Under the pieces are notes generated by a model. The model was not told the DNA's origin, did no database searches, and saw nothing but the letters and a program-made list of their open reading frames with translations. A stretch of DNA of 64,000 bases from assembly GCF_035967765.1 (NCBI RefSeq), contig NZ_JAYWIT010000016.1; one strand, 5' to 3'. Positions 18,193 through 26,226 of the stretch are shown one piece after another. Position 1 is the stretch's first letter; the number at the start of each line of letters is the position of its first letter. Source of the DNA: Conexibacter stalactiti. GTDB lineage: Bacteria; Actinomycetota; Thermoleophilia; Solirubrobacterales; Solirubrobacteraceae. Position numbers and translations under genes: made by a program.

Positions 18193-18231
18193 GAAGTGTG
18201 ACGAACCGCACGGTGTGATGCTGGGATCGAC

Positions 18232-18237
18232 TAGGGT
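18232..18237 (+). promoter_or_regulatory. -10 box of degV (leaderless)
   Basis: TAGGGT lies 8 nt before the ATG at 18246. Confidence 0.6.
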
Positions 18238-18245
18238 GCGCCGGC

Positions 18246-19103
18246 ATGGCGCCCGTCGCGATCGTCACCGACACCTGCCACTACCTCCCGCGCCAGCTGG
18301 TCGCCGCGCGCGGCATCCACGAGGTCAGCCTCTACGTCCACTGGGCGGGGCGCGAGGACCGCGAGTCGGCGCTGCCGGACTTCGGCCGCTACTACGACCA
18401 CCTCGCCACGACGCCGACGCTGCCGACGACCTCGCAGCCGTCGATCGGCGACTTCCTCGCCGTCTATGAGCCGCTGCTCGACGCCGGCCGCGAGATCGTC
18501 TCGATCCACCTCGCCGGCGGCATCTCCGGCACGGTGAGCGCCGCGCAGCAGGCACGCGAGCAGCTCGGTGAGCGGGCCGAGCGGGTGCACGTGCTCGACT
18601 CCGAGAGCGCCTGCGGCGGCCAAGGCCTCGTCGTGCTCGCCGCCCACGCCGCGGCGGTGCGCGGGATCCCGGCTGAGCAGGTCGTCGCGCACGCGCGCGA
18701 GGCGCGCGCGGCGCTGAAGATGTGGTTCGCGATCGACACGCTCGAGTTCCTGCGCCGCGGCGGCCGCATCGGCACCGCGCAGGCCTGGCTGGGCTCGGCG
18801 CTGAAGATCAAGCCGATCCTGACGCTGGAGACCGAGATCACGCCGGTCGAGCGCGTGCGGACGTCCGGGCGCGCCTTCGAGCGGCTCGTCGACTACCTCC
18901 GCACGCGCAAGGACGAGGGCGCCGACGGCTGGGTGATCCAGCACATCCAGGCGCCGCAGGAGTGCGCCCGCCTGGTCGAGCGCGGGCGCGAGATATTCGG
19001 CACCGACCCGGTCTTCGTCTCCGAGGTCGGCCCCGTCATCGGCACCCATGTCGGGCCGGGGCTGCTGGGCGCCGGCGCCGTGCCGCTGCGCTTCCTGCAC
19101 TGA
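18246..19103 (+). CDS. DegV-family fatty-acid-binding protein
   Basis: 285 residues, the standard DegV length. The family blocks are VAIVTDTCHYLP at the N-terminus, TTSQPSIGDFLAVYE (about 59-73), VSIHLAGGISGTVSAAQQA (about 84-102), VLDSESACGGQGLVVLAA, FAIDTLEFLRRGGRI and the C-terminal EVGPVIGTHVGPGLLG. Homologues bind fatty acids and feed FakA-type kinases in Firmicutes; no fakA-like gene is visible here. It is cytoplasmic and monocistronic. Confidence 0.9.
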   Translation: MAPVAIVTDTCHYLPRQLVAARGIHEVSLYVHWAGREDRESALPDFGRYYDHLATTPTLPTTSQPSIGDFLAVYEPLLDAGREIVSIHLAGGISGTVSAAQQAREQLGERAERVHVLDSESACGGQGLVVLAAHAAAVRGIPAEQVVAHAREARAALKMWFAIDTLEFLRRGGRIGTAQAWLGSALKIKPILTLETEITPVERVRTSGRAFERLVDYLRTRKDEGADGWVIQHIQAPQECARLVERGREIFGTDPVFVSEVGPVIGTHVGPGLLGAGAVPLRFLH

Positions 19104-19311
19104 AGCGGCGGCGCGGGGAAGCCGGCCGATGGCGGTCGCGGGGCGATGCGCTGACTTCCCGCTCGCTTCGCCATACCGTTCTCAAACCTATGCGGAACCT
19201 TCGCGTTTCCGAAGCGGCGGCAGCGGGGAGGGATGATGCCGGGAGCCAAGGTCGGCACGGCAGGGGTGCCAGCCGATCGTGGCGTGAATGGGAGACGACA
19301 GGAGACCGGGG
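19104..19311. other. Structured 5' leader region ahead of a small membrane-protein gene
   Basis: 208 bases with no credible gene. A long imperfect hairpin, GGTCGGCAC paired with GTGCCAGCCGATC, falls at about 19250-19281, and a CTTCG/CGAAG stem at about 19199-19215. I compared it by eye with cobalamin, c-di-GMP, c-di-AMP, SAM, fluoride and guanidine riboswitch cores and saw no match. Confidence 0.35.
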
Positions 19312-19554
19312 ATGCTCCAGATCATCGGAATCGTGGCAATCGCATGGCTCGCCATCTCGGCGCTGGTCGTGGCGATCGCCGTCGCCGCGGGACGTGCAGA
19401 CCGCGGCCAGCAGCAGGTCGCCGTCTCGACGGCGACCCGGACGCAGCTTCGTGGACCGCAGATATCGCGGACCAAGACCCGCCATGCGCGCGCAGCCGCA
19501 CGCACGGCGTCGGATCACCGCATGCGGCCGGGCATGCGCGCAGCGATCCGGTGA
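19312..19554 (+). CDS. Small single-span membrane protein of unknown function
   Basis: 80 residues starting at ATG 19312, chosen because AGGAG lies 7 nt upstream. Residues 1-27 (MLQIIGIVAIAWLAISALVVAIAV) form one membrane helix. The rest is basic and Arg/Thr/Ala-rich, probably cytoplasmic. No family recognised. An in-frame ATG at 19288 is possible but lacks a ribosome-binding site. It is convergent with the DUF3618 cluster. Confidence 0.55.
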   Translation: MLQIIGIVAIAWLAISALVVAIAVAAGRADRGQQQVAVSTATRTQLRGPQISRTKTRHARAAARTASDHRMRPGMRAAIR

Positions 19555-19688
19555 ATCGCCTCCGGAGCGCCTGCCGAGCCGGCAAGCACTCCGAGCGCGG
19601 TTCATAGGCGGGATGACACGGTTGCCGCCGTCGCCGGCGAATGGGGCGCTCAGCCTCGGCGGCGGCGGCACCCGAAAGCGACCAACGA

Positions 19689-19716
19689 AAAGGGCTCGCC
19701 GTGCGGCGAGCCCTTT
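19689..19716. terminator. Bidirectional terminator
   Basis: AAAGGGCTCGCC and GGCGAGCCCTTT form a perfect 12-bp stem with a GTGC loop. On the minus strand it is followed by a TTTTCGTT run, so it is an intrinsic terminator for the minus-strand cluster and probably for the plus gene too. Confidence 0.88.
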
Positions 19717-19748
19717 GCAGTGCGTGATTCTGATCGGCTGAGGCTGAG

Positions 19749-20000
19749 CTAGCGGCGGCGCTTCTTGCGCCGCTTGCGGCCGAACAGGATGCCGCCGACG
19801 GCGGCGACGCCGCCACCCAGCACGAAGCCGGTGACCGCGGCGGCGATGATCGCCTCTCTCTGCTTCGCGGCCAGCTGCTTGCGCCAGTCGGTCAGCTCCT
19901 CGACCTGGTCGCGCAGCGACTCCAGCGAGGCGCCGAGCTCTTTGCGGTTGGCCTCGATCGAAGCGCGGATCTGCTCCGGTGTGCGCGCGGGTGCGGGCAT
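19749..20000 (-). CDS. DUF3618-family membrane-associated protein
   Basis: 83 residues. The amphipathic helical start RTPEQIRASIEANRKELGASLESLRDQVEEL is the DUF3618 signature region (IRxxIExxRxxLxxxLxxL). A single membrane helix (AAAVTGFVLGGGVAAVGGILFG) and a very basic tail, GRKRRKKRRR, follow. DUF3618 genes accompany actinobacterial Holin-X genes in membrane-stress clusters, as here. The ATG overlaps the stop of the Holin-X gene by one base (TGATG). Confidence 0.85.
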   Translation of the reverse strand: MPAPARTPEQIRASIEANRKELGASLESLRDQVEELTDWRKQLAAKQREAIIAAAVTGFVLGGGVAAVGGILFGRKRRKKRRR

Positions 20001-20437
20001 CAGGACCCCCCTCTGACGGACGGGGTGTCGTCGCCGGCGGCGGACACCGTCTCCTTGATCTTCTTCGCCTCGTCGATCGCCATCTCGGGCGTCGGCGGCG
20101 CGCCGGCCTTGAGGGCCTTGTACGCGAGCGCCCCGGCGAGCGCGCCGAGCAGGAACAGCACGAGCGCGACGACGAGGAAGCCGAACCAGTAGTTGTCGCC
20201 CCAGCCGCTCACGTCCCAGACGCCCCAGGCGGCGGCCTCTATCAGGTAGAGCAGGCCGACGATCGCGAAAATGCCGGCGGCGAGACCGACGACCGCGCCC
20301 TTGACGAGCTTGGTCAGTCTGGCGGTGATCTCGGCCTTCGCCAGCTCGATCTCCTCGCGCACCAGCAGCGAGGCCTTCTCCGAGACCTCGGTGATGACCT
20401 GGGCGACGCTTCTGGGTGTCGGCTCGTCAGCGGGCAA
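20000..20437 (-). CDS. Actinobacterial Holin-X (phage_holin_3_6-type) membrane protein
   Basis: 145 residues from TTG 20437, the only reasonable start before the conserved region. The N-terminal helix ASLLVREEIELAKAEITARL is typical of the family. Two membrane spans follow (VVGLAAGIFAIVGLLYLIEAAA and YWFGFLVVALVLFLLGALAGALA). Despite the name, chromosomal copies are not phage genes and probably help membrane-stress homeostasis. It overlaps the upstream small gene by 11 bases. Confidence 0.82.
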   Translation of the reverse strand: MPADEPTPRSVAQVITEVSEKASLLVREEIELAKAEITARLTKLVKGAVVGLAAGIFAIVGLLYLIEAAAWGVWDVSGWGDNYWFGFLVVALVLFLLGALAGALAYKALKAGAPPTPEMAIDEAKKIKETVSAAGDDTPSVRGGS

Positions 20438-20663
20438 GGCGCTTGAGGACCGTCGCGAGCGCGAAGCCGCCGAGGAAGGCGGCGCCGACGTGCAGCTCGG
20501 GTCTGTCGAGGGGCAGGCCTGGGATCGCCAGCGGCGGCGGCGCGGCACCGGCGGCGCCGGTGGGCGGGCCGAGCGGCACGCTCACGGTCGTGATCGGCTC
20601 CGCGTCGGCGGCGGCGCCCTCAGGCGCTCCGCCGAGCGGGACGCCGGGATCGGAGGTGCTCAC
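20427..20663 (-). CDS. Hypothetical Pro/Ala-rich small protein of the Holin-X cluster
   Basis: 78 residues from GTG 20663, which overlaps the preceding gene's stop (GTGA). A disordered Pro/Ala/Gly region fills residues 1-50. RPELHVGAAFLGGFALATVLKRLAR then forms a short hydrophobic C-terminal helix, perhaps membrane-attached. No known family recognised. Its place between DUF4235-like and Holin-X genes suggests a shared membrane role. Confidence 0.62.
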   Translation of the reverse strand: MSTSDPGVPLGGAPEGAAADAEPITTVSVPLGPPTGAAGAAPPPLAIPGLPLDRPELHVGAAFLGGFALATVLKRLAR

Positions 20664-20809
20664 TCCGGCGGCTCCTCGCCGAAGGCGCGGACCCAGATGA
20701 ACGTCGCGAGCCGCTGCGTCGCGATGCTGGCGAGCGCGCCGATCCCGGCCAGCAGGCCGGACCAGACGAGTCGCTTGACGAGATCGCTTTCCTTCATCAG
20801 TTCGGGCAT
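20660..20809 (-). CDS. 49-residue membrane protein, DUF4235-like
   Basis: A short gene: MPELMKESDLVKRLVWSGLL starts at ATG 20809. One membrane helix (LVWSGLLAGIGALASIATQR) is followed by WVRAFGEEPPE, which resembles the RxxGExPPE ending of DUF4235 proteins. The stop overlaps the next gene's GTG by four bases and the spacing fits a co-translated run. DUF4235, Holin-X and DUF3618 commonly occur together in actinobacteria. The family call rests on the ending and context. Confidence 0.65.
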   Translation of the reverse strand: MPELMKESDLVKRLVWSGLLAGIGALASIATQRLATFIWVRAFGEEPPE

Positions 20810-20836
20810 TCAATCAGCTTCCCCGGCGGCTTCGCG

Positions 20837-21445
20837 CTAACCCTCGACGCGCTCGAGCCCACCGCAGATCGTTTCGACGATGAGGGTCTTGGCATCCTCG
20901 TATTCCCTGTCACCGACCGGGAGCAACGAGAAGATCCAGCCTGTCAGAACCTGCTCGACGGCGCCATAGAAGGCCATCGCGGCGAAATCGGGCGTGACGT
21001 CGTTGCGGAAGATCCGCTCTCTCTGCGCGCGGTCGACGATCGCCGCGATCTGGATGTACGCCTGGCGGATCTGCGGCAGGTGCGTGCGGCCGAAGGTGTT
21101 CGCCGCGCGCGTGACCTCGACGATGATCACCTTCATCAGCTCGGGGTCGTGGCGGTAGGAGTCGACGATGAAGCCCGCTATCGCGTAGAGCTTCTCCCTC
21201 GGCGGGATCTCCTGCGTGTCGACCTCGGTAATCGCCCGCAGGAGGATGTCCCAGCGCTCGAGGAAGAGCGTGTCGAGGATCTCGTCCTTGCTCTTGAAGT
21301 AGTGGTAGACGAGGCCGTAGGCGACTCTCGCCTCGTCGGCGATGTCGGAGACGCGGCAGGTGTGGAAGCCCTGCCGCGCGAAGACGCGGACGGCCGCGTC
21401 GAGGATCAGCCGGCGCTTGTCGACCGCTGCCTGCGTGCGGGCCAT
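20837..21445 (-). CDS. TetR-family regulator (FadR-like)
   Basis: 202 residues. The N-terminal HTH is KRRLILDAAVRVFARQGFHTCRVSDIADEARVAYGLVYHYFKSKDEIL with the usual AYGLVYHYFKSK recognition helix. The C-terminal ligand domain (about 75-200) resembles YsiA/FadR-type acyl-CoA sensors, so an acyl-CoA or related ligand is possible. Its ATG overlaps the nitrilase stop by one base (TGATG), so the two are co-translated. A TetR-type palindrome lies at the head of the transcription unit (22316-22333), consistent with autoregulation. Confidence 0.88.
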   Translation of the reverse strand: MARTQAAVDKRRLILDAAVRVFARQGFHTCRVSDIADEARVAYGLVYHYFKSKDEILDTLFLERWDILLRAITEVDTQEIPPREKLYAIAGFIVDSYRHDPELMKVIIVEVTRAANTFGRTHLPQIRQAYIQIAAIVDRAQRERIFRNDVTPDFAAMAFYGAVEQVLTGWIFSLLPVGDREYEDAKTLIVETICGGLERVEG

Positions 21446-22287
21446 CAGGCCGCCGCCTCATGCCGCTCGGCGGCCGGCCACGCGTACGCGCGCGGGCGGC
21501 GGTTGGCCAGCGACGGCAGTCTCGTGCGCACGTCGGCCTGACGCGCGAGGTCGAGGTCGGCGATCACGTGGCCCTCGGCGTCGGGCGCGAGCGCCAGCAC
21601 GAGGCCCCATGGATCGACGATCATCGAGCGCCCGCCGGAGCGGTTGCCGTCGCCGTGCACGCCGATCTGGTTGGGCGCGACGAGGAAGCTCTGGTTCTCG
21701 ATCGCGCGGGCGCGCAGCAGCACCTCCCAGTGGTCGCGCGTCGTCGCCAGCGTGAAGGCCGACGGCAGCGTCACAACACGGGCGCCGCGCAGCGCGAGGA
21801 TCCGGAACAGCTCCGGGAAGCGCAGGTCGTAACAGATCGCCAGGCCGAGCTCGGTGCCGTCGGCGAGCGTGCTGGTGACGATCTCCTCCCCCGCGTCCTC
21901 GCCGTCGGACTCGCGGTACGCGGTCCCTGCGACCTCGACGTCGAAGAGGTGGATCTTGCGGTAGACGGCGCGCAGCTCCCCGTCGGGGCCGACGTGGACG
22001 CTCGTGTTGAGGCCCTTCTCGCGACCTTCGACGCGCTCGGCGATCGAGCCGGCGACGAGGTCGATCCCCAGTTCGCGCGCGGTCGCACGGGCCCACGAGA
22101 TCGCCGGGCCGTCGAGCGGCTCGGCGCCGGCGGCGAGCTGCTCGGCGGTTCCGAGCACGCTCCACTTCTCCGGCAGCGCGACGAGCGTCGCGCCGTCGCG
22201 GGCGGCGGCGCGGACGAGCCGGTCGGCGACTGTCAGGTTGCGGTCGCGATCCGCAGTAGAGTTCATCTGGATCGCCGCGGCGCGCAC
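21445..22287 (-). CDS. Carbon-nitrogen hydrolase (nitrilase superfamily)
   Basis: 280 residues from GTG 22287; GGAGG lies 11 nt upstream and the frame before it is not family-like. The catalytic triad is visible: Glu in LVALPEKWSVLG (about 42), Lys in AVYRKIHLFDV (about 113), Cys in GLAICYDLRFPELF (about 150). The sequence is closest to the omega-amidase/Nit group, which hydrolyses amides such as alpha-keto amides. It is the first gene of the minus-strand run that continues with the TetR gene. Confidence 0.9.
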   Translation of the reverse strand: MRAAAIQMNSTADRDRNLTVADRLVRAAARDGATLVALPEKWSVLGTAEQLAAGAEPLDGPAISWARATARELGIDLVAGSIAERVEGREKGLNTSVHVGPDGELRAVYRKIHLFDVEVAGTAYRESDGEDAGEEIVTSTLADGTELGLAICYDLRFPELFRILALRGARVVTLPSAFTLATTRDHWEVLLRARAIENQSFLVAPNQIGVHGDGNRSGGRSMIVDPWGLVLALAPDAEGHVIADLDLARQADVRTRLPSLANRRPRAYAWPAAERHEAAA

Positions 22288-22315
22288 GGTGGGGTGATCC
22301 TCCAAGGCTGTACAG

Positions 22316-22333
22316 ATTGACTGGTCAGTCAAT
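22316..22333. promoter_or_regulatory. TetR-type operator between the nitrilase-tetR operon and the 22362 gene
   Basis: ATTGACTGGTCAGTCAAT is an 8+2+8 perfect inverted repeat, the common form of FadR-like TetR operators. It lies 28 bp upstream of both divergent starts (22287 minus, 22362 plus), so one repressor could control both sides. Confidence 0.75.
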
Positions 22334-22361
22334 CCCGGAGAGCGAAGGATACCGCAGGCGC

Positions 22362-23339
22362 ATGGCGTCATCGACCGACGATCCACGAGTCGTGCCCGGC
22401 GGGATCTCAGACCCGGTGGTCGCCGATGCGCGCGCCGGCGCGGGCACCCCGGAAGGCGGCGCGACCGCGGTGTCACCCGGCCCCTTCGGCCCCTTCCGCG
22501 GCCGCTACGGCGCGGCGCGACCGGCGCCGCTCGCCCAGCTCGCGCTGCCGCCGAGCCGAATGCCGGTGCGGCGCGGCGCGCGGCCGCTGAAGCAGTGGCG
22601 CTACGTCGGCGTCTACGGCGAGCAGCTGATGCTGTGCGTCGGGGCGGTCCGCGTCGGGCTCGCGCACCAGTCGTTCTGGGCCGTCTGGAGCCGCGCCTGC
22701 GAGGCGCGCCTGCGCGAGCGCACGCGCCTCTCCAGAGGCGGCGTCGAGCTGGCGATGGACAGACCCGGGCGGGTGCGCGTGCGCGACGGCGGCGTCGAGA
22801 TCGACCTGCTGCTGGACGAGGTCGACGGCGTCGAGACGATCTGCCCGCACGGCGGCGCCTACGCCTGGACGCGCAAGCAGGGCGGCGTGCGCGCGCACGG
22901 CGAGGTCGTGCTCGACGGCGTCGCCCATGCCGTCGACGCGCTCGCCGTCGTCGACGACAGCGCCGGCTACCACGCCCGCCACACCGCCTGGCGCTGGTCG
23001 GCCGGCGTCGGCACGACCGCGGACGGGCGCAGCGCCGCCTGGAACCTCGTCGACGGGATCAACGACCCCGTCAGCGGCTCGGAGCGGACCGTCTGGCTCG
23101 ACGGCGTGCCGGTCGAGACCGCGCCGGCGACCTTCGCGCACGACCTCTCCGCCGTCGCGACCGCCGACGGCGCCGACCTGCGCTTCGCCGCCGAGGCGAC
23201 CCGCTCGCGCGACGAGAACCTGCTGCTCGTGCGCAGCTCCTACCGCCAGCCGTTCGGCACCTTCGGCGGCACGCTTCCCGGCGGCGTCCTGCTCGCCTCC
23301 GGCTACGGCGTGATGGAGCAGCACACCGCCGTCTGGTGA
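22362..23339 (+). CDS. DUF2804-like protein
   Basis: 325 residues. After a disordered 45-residue start there is a beta-rich protein with LKQWRYVGVYGEQLMLCVGAV, ICPHGGAYAWTRKQGGV, GYHARHTAWRWSAGVG and a C-terminal SYRQPFGTFGG block. These resemble DUF2804, a lipocalin/CrtC-like beta-barrel family. The ligand or reaction is unknown. It shares the palindrome at 22316-22333 with the nitrilase-tetR operon, so it is probably in the same regulon. Another beta-barrel family is possible. Confidence 0.6.
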   Translation: MASSTDDPRVVPGGISDPVVADARAGAGTPEGGATAVSPGPFGPFRGRYGAARPAPLAQLALPPSRMPVRRGARPLKQWRYVGVYGEQLMLCVGAVRVGLAHQSFWAVWSRACEARLRERTRLSRGGVELAMDRPGRVRVRDGGVEIDLLLDEVDGVETICPHGGAYAWTRKQGGVRAHGEVVLDGVAHAVDALAVVDDSAGYHARHTAWRWSAGVGTTADGRSAAWNLVDGINDPVSGSERTVWLDGVPVETAPATFAHDLSAVATADGADLRFAAEATRSRDENLLLVRSSYRQPFGTFGGTLPGGVLLASGYGVMEQHTAVW

Positions 23340-23382
23340 GCGGCGGCGACGCGCGCCTCGCGGCGCCCGGCGCCGGCTCGGA

Positions 23383-24111
23383 TCACGCCTCGCGGCGCTC
23401 GTCGCGCTGACGCCGCAGCTCCTCCAGCAGCAGCTTCGAGTGGACCGCGCCGATCAGCTCGCGCAGCGGCTCGGTGCCGGAGGCGACGATCTCGACGGCG
23501 CGATCGGGGTCGACACGCGAGGCGAGCCGGTGCAGCAGCGTCCCGACCTCCTCCTCGACCAGCGGCTGCAGCGCCTCGCGGTAGCGGATCGTGTCGTAGA
23601 CGGTGAAGCCGATCGCCTCCTCGAAGCCGCCCGCGCGAAAGCGCGAGATCGCCTCGATGATCTGCACGTCGTCGCTGTCGTAGCCGCGCGCGGTCGGCGT
23701 CAGCACGCCGATCTGCTCCATCCGCTCCAGCACGTTGCGCGGCACGTCGTAGCGCTCCTGCACCGCTCTGCGCGAGATCCGCGTGCGCTCGCCCTGCGCG
23801 ACCGCGCGCTCGAGGATGCGGTCCTCCAGCTCGACCAGCGCCTCCAGCCGCGCGGGGTCCTCGCGGAGCGCGTCGCGGATCACGCGCAGCGGCATGAAGC
23901 GCTCCTCCTGCAGCCGCTTGATCAGCCTGATGCGATCGACGAAGTCGGGCGGGTAGTAGGCCATGTTGCGGCTCGTGCGCACGACCTCGGCCTGGTCGCC
24001 GAGCAGCCCCTCGCGCAGGTAGTGCTTGATCGTGCCGGCCGAGACGCCGGAGCGCTCCGCCAGCTGCGACATCTTCAGCAGGCCGACGTCGCGTGGCGCC
24101 GCCTCAGCCAA
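23383..24111 (-). CDS. MerR-family regulator of the acyl-CoA catabolic locus
   Basis: 242 residues from TTG 24111, which overlaps the CoA-transferase stop by 8 bases; ATG 24072 is an alternative. The MerR HTH is LKMSQLAERSGVSAGTIKHYLREGLLG, with NMAYYPPDFVDRIRLIKRLQEERFMPLRVIRDAL as the second half and dimer helix. A long C-terminal part (about 110-240) is probably for ligand binding. No metal-binding cysteines are seen. As the last gene of the minus operon it is likely to bind the repeated AGTAGGA..TCCTACT sites at 28588 and 29370. Confidence 0.85.
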   Translation of the reverse strand: MAEAAPRDVGLLKMSQLAERSGVSAGTIKHYLREGLLGDQAEVVRTSRNMAYYPPDFVDRIRLIKRLQEERFMPLRVIRDALREDPARLEALVELEDRILERAVAQGERTRISRRAVQERYDVPRNVLERMEQIGVLTPTARGYDSDDVQIIEAISRFRAGGFEEAIGFTVYDTIRYREALQPLVEEEVGTLLHRLASRVDPDRAVEIVASGTEPLRELIGAVHSKLLLEELRRQRDERREA

Positions 24112-25339
24112 GGAACGACCCCTGCGCGCCGACGGGCGGCCCGGCGACGACACCGGCCTCCTTCAGCGCCTCGATCTGCTCCTCGCTGTAGCCGGCCGCG
24201 ACCAGCACCGCGTCGGTGTCGCCGCCGAGCGCCGGTCCGGGCGCGCGGTTGGGGTCGCCGGGCGTGCGGCTGAGCTTGATCGGCAGCCCCAGCAGGCGGA
24301 CCGGCTCGACCGCGCCCGGCTGGTCGAGCTCGACGACCATCTCACGCGCGGCCACCAGCTCGGAGTCGAGCGCCTCGTCGAGCTCCAGCAGCGGCTCCAT
24401 GCAGCAGTCGTGCTCGGCCGCGAACGCCTGCCACTGGTCGCGCGTGCGCGCGGCGAAGATCCCCTCGACCTCGCGGTGGGCGTCGGAGCCGGGCGTCTCG
24501 AACTGGCGCTCGATCAGGTCCTCGCGGCCGACGCCGCGACACCACGCCTGCCAGAACTTCGGCTCCAGCGCCCCGAGCGTCACCCAGCCGTCGGCGCAGG
24601 CGTACGGCCGGTAGCAGAGCAGCGAGCCCGACAACGGCAGGCCGCCGCGGCGCAGCGGCGCGCCGGACGGGTCGTTGAGCTGCTGCGCGGCGAGCATCGC
24701 CAGCCACGACAGCGCGCCGTCGGTCATCGAGATGTCGACCAGCTGTCCTTCGCCGGAGCGGTCGCGCTCGCGCAGCGCGGCGAGGATCCCGATCGCCGCC
24801 ATCAGCGCGCCGCCGCCGACGTCGGCGACCTGCCCCGCGTTCTGGACCGGCGGGCCGCCGGCCTCGCCGGTCAGCGCCAGCATCCCGCCGAGGCCGAGGT
24901 AGTTCATGTCGTGGCCGGCGCGGTCGCGCAGCGGCCCGTCCTGGCCGTAGCCGCTGATCGCGCAGTAGACCAGGCCTGGGTTCTCCTGTCTGAGGCGGTC
25001 GTAGCCGACGCCGAGACGGTCGAGCACGCCGGGCCGGAACGACTCCAGCAGCACGTCGGCGTCGCGCGCCAGCCTGAGCAGCACCTCCTTGCCCTGCTCG
25101 GACTTGAGGTCGAGCCGCAGCGAGCGCTTGTTGCGGTTGAGCGAGAGGAAGAGCGCAGATCTGGCCGACTCCTCGACCCCCTCGACGTACGGCGGCGACC
25201 AGCGCACGTAGTCGCCCATGCCGGTGTCCTCGACCTTCAGCACGTCGGCACCGAGGTCGGCCAGCATCAGCGAGCAGAACGGCCCCGGCAGCAGCCGCGA
25301 GAGGTCGAGCACCTTGAGGCCCGTCAGCGGACCGCTCAT
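24104..25339 (-). CDS. CaiB/BaiF-family CoA transferase (class III)
   Basis: 411 residues. The class III pattern is LTGLKVLDLSRLLPGPFCSLMLADLGADVLKVE at the N-terminus, FRPGVLDRLGVGYDRL, YCAISGYGQDGPLRDRAGHD (the Asp after GH is the expected catalytic aspartate, about 170) and LALTGEAGGPP. It either moves CoA between carboxylic acids or racemises 2-methylacyl-CoA; the two cannot be told apart here. ATG 25339 overlaps the BKACE stop by four bases (ATGA). Confidence 0.9.
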   Translation of the reverse strand: MSGPLTGLKVLDLSRLLPGPFCSLMLADLGADVLKVEDTGMGDYVRWSPPYVEGVEESARSALFLSLNRNKRSLRLDLKSEQGKEVLLRLARDADVLLESFRPGVLDRLGVGYDRLRQENPGLVYCAISGYGQDGPLRDRAGHDMNYLGLGGMLALTGEAGGPPVQNAGQVADVGGGALMAAIGILAALRERDRSGEGQLVDISMTDGALSWLAMLAAQQLNDPSGAPLRRGGLPLSGSLLCYRPYACADGWVTLGALEPKFWQAWCRGVGREDLIERQFETPGSDAHREVEGIFAARTRDQWQAFAAEHDCCMEPLLELDEALDSELVAAREMVVELDQPGAVEPVRLLGLPIKLSRTPGDPNRAPGPALGGDTDAVLVAAGYSEEQIEALKEAGVVAGPPVGAQGSFLG

Positions 25340-26226
25340 GCCGCCACCCGCTCGCGCTTCGGCGTTCCCAGCATCTGCCGTGTCTCCTCCACCGTCGCCA
25401 CCCGCCGCCCGACGTCCTCGGCCATCCGCCGCGCCTGCGCGATCAGGTCGCCGTTGGAGCGCGCCATCGTGCCGTCCGGCAGATAGAAGTTGTCCTCGAG
25501 GCCGGCGCGCACGTTGCCGCCGAGCGTCAGCGCGGTCGCGATCAGCGTCCACTGGTCGCGCGAGATCCCGATCACGCCCCACTCGTTCTCACCGTCCGGC
25601 CCACCCGGCACGTTCTCGGCCATGTGCGCGAGGTTGCGCGCCGTCGGGCGGATGCCGCCGGTGACGCCCATCACGCAGGAGATCTGCAGCGGCGCTCTCA
25701 GGATCCCCATGTCCAGCAGCGGGTCGAGGTTGGCGATGTGGCCGGTGTCGAAGCACTCGTGCTCGGGCTTGATCCCCTCCTCGTTCATCGCGCGCAGCAG
25801 CGTGATGATCGTCTCGAAGCTGTTCTCGAAGACGGTGTGGAAGACGAAGTCTCTGCGTCTTCTGGAGTACTTCGCGTAGTTCATCGAGCCCATGTTGAGC
25901 GCGGCGACGTCGGGCTTGAGCGCGCGCAGGTAGGCGATCCGCTTCTCCAGCGAGACGCCGAGCGCACCGGTCGAGAAGTTGATCACGACGTCGCCGACCT
26001 CGGCCAGGATCGCGTCGGTGATCGCGCGGAAGTCCTCGATCTCGTAGGAGGGCGTGCCGTCGGGCGTGCGCGCGTGGATGTGGATCATCGACGCGCCCTC
26101 GTCGACCGCGCGGCGCGCCTCGGCGGCGTACTCGGCCGGCGTGTAGGGGATCGCCGCGCACTGGTCGCGGTTGGCGATCGCGCCCGAGATCGAGCAGGTG
26201 ACGATGACGGGATCCTCGAGGCTCAT
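25336..26226 (-). CDS. Beta-keto acid cleavage enzyme (BKACE, DUF849)
   Basis: 296 residues. The zinc ligands are in SMIHIHAR (His49, His51), with VIVTCSISGAIANRDQ at the N-terminus and GLEDNFYLPDG near the C-terminus. BKACE enzymes condense a beta-keto acid with acetyl-CoA, giving acetoacetate and a new acyl-CoA; known substrates include 3-keto-5-aminohexanoate and dehydrocarnitine. With a CoA transferase, dehydrogenases and hydratase nearby, it may be the chain-cleaving step of this pathway. A cluster of arginines at 130-133 (SRRRRDF) uses three AGA codons. Confidence 0.9.
   Translation of the reverse strand: MSLEDPVIVTCSISGAIANRDQCAAIPYTPAEYAAEARRAVDEGASMIHIHARTPDGTPSYEIEDFRAITDAILAEVGDVVINFSTGALGVSLEKRIAYLRALKPDVAALNMGSMNYAKYSRRRRDFVFHTVFENSFETIITLLRAMNEEGIKPEHECFDTGHIANLDPLLDMGILRAPLQISCVMGVTGGIRPTARNLAHMAENVPGGPDGENEWGVIGISRDQWTLIATALTLGGNVRAGLEDNFYLPDGTMARSNGDLIAQARRMAEDVGRRVATVEETRQMLGTPKRERVAA

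Noticed and set aside
20000..20437. Prophage holin
   Set aside because: No other phage genes are nearby, and the protein belongs to the chromosomal actinobacterial Holin-X family found with DUF3618.
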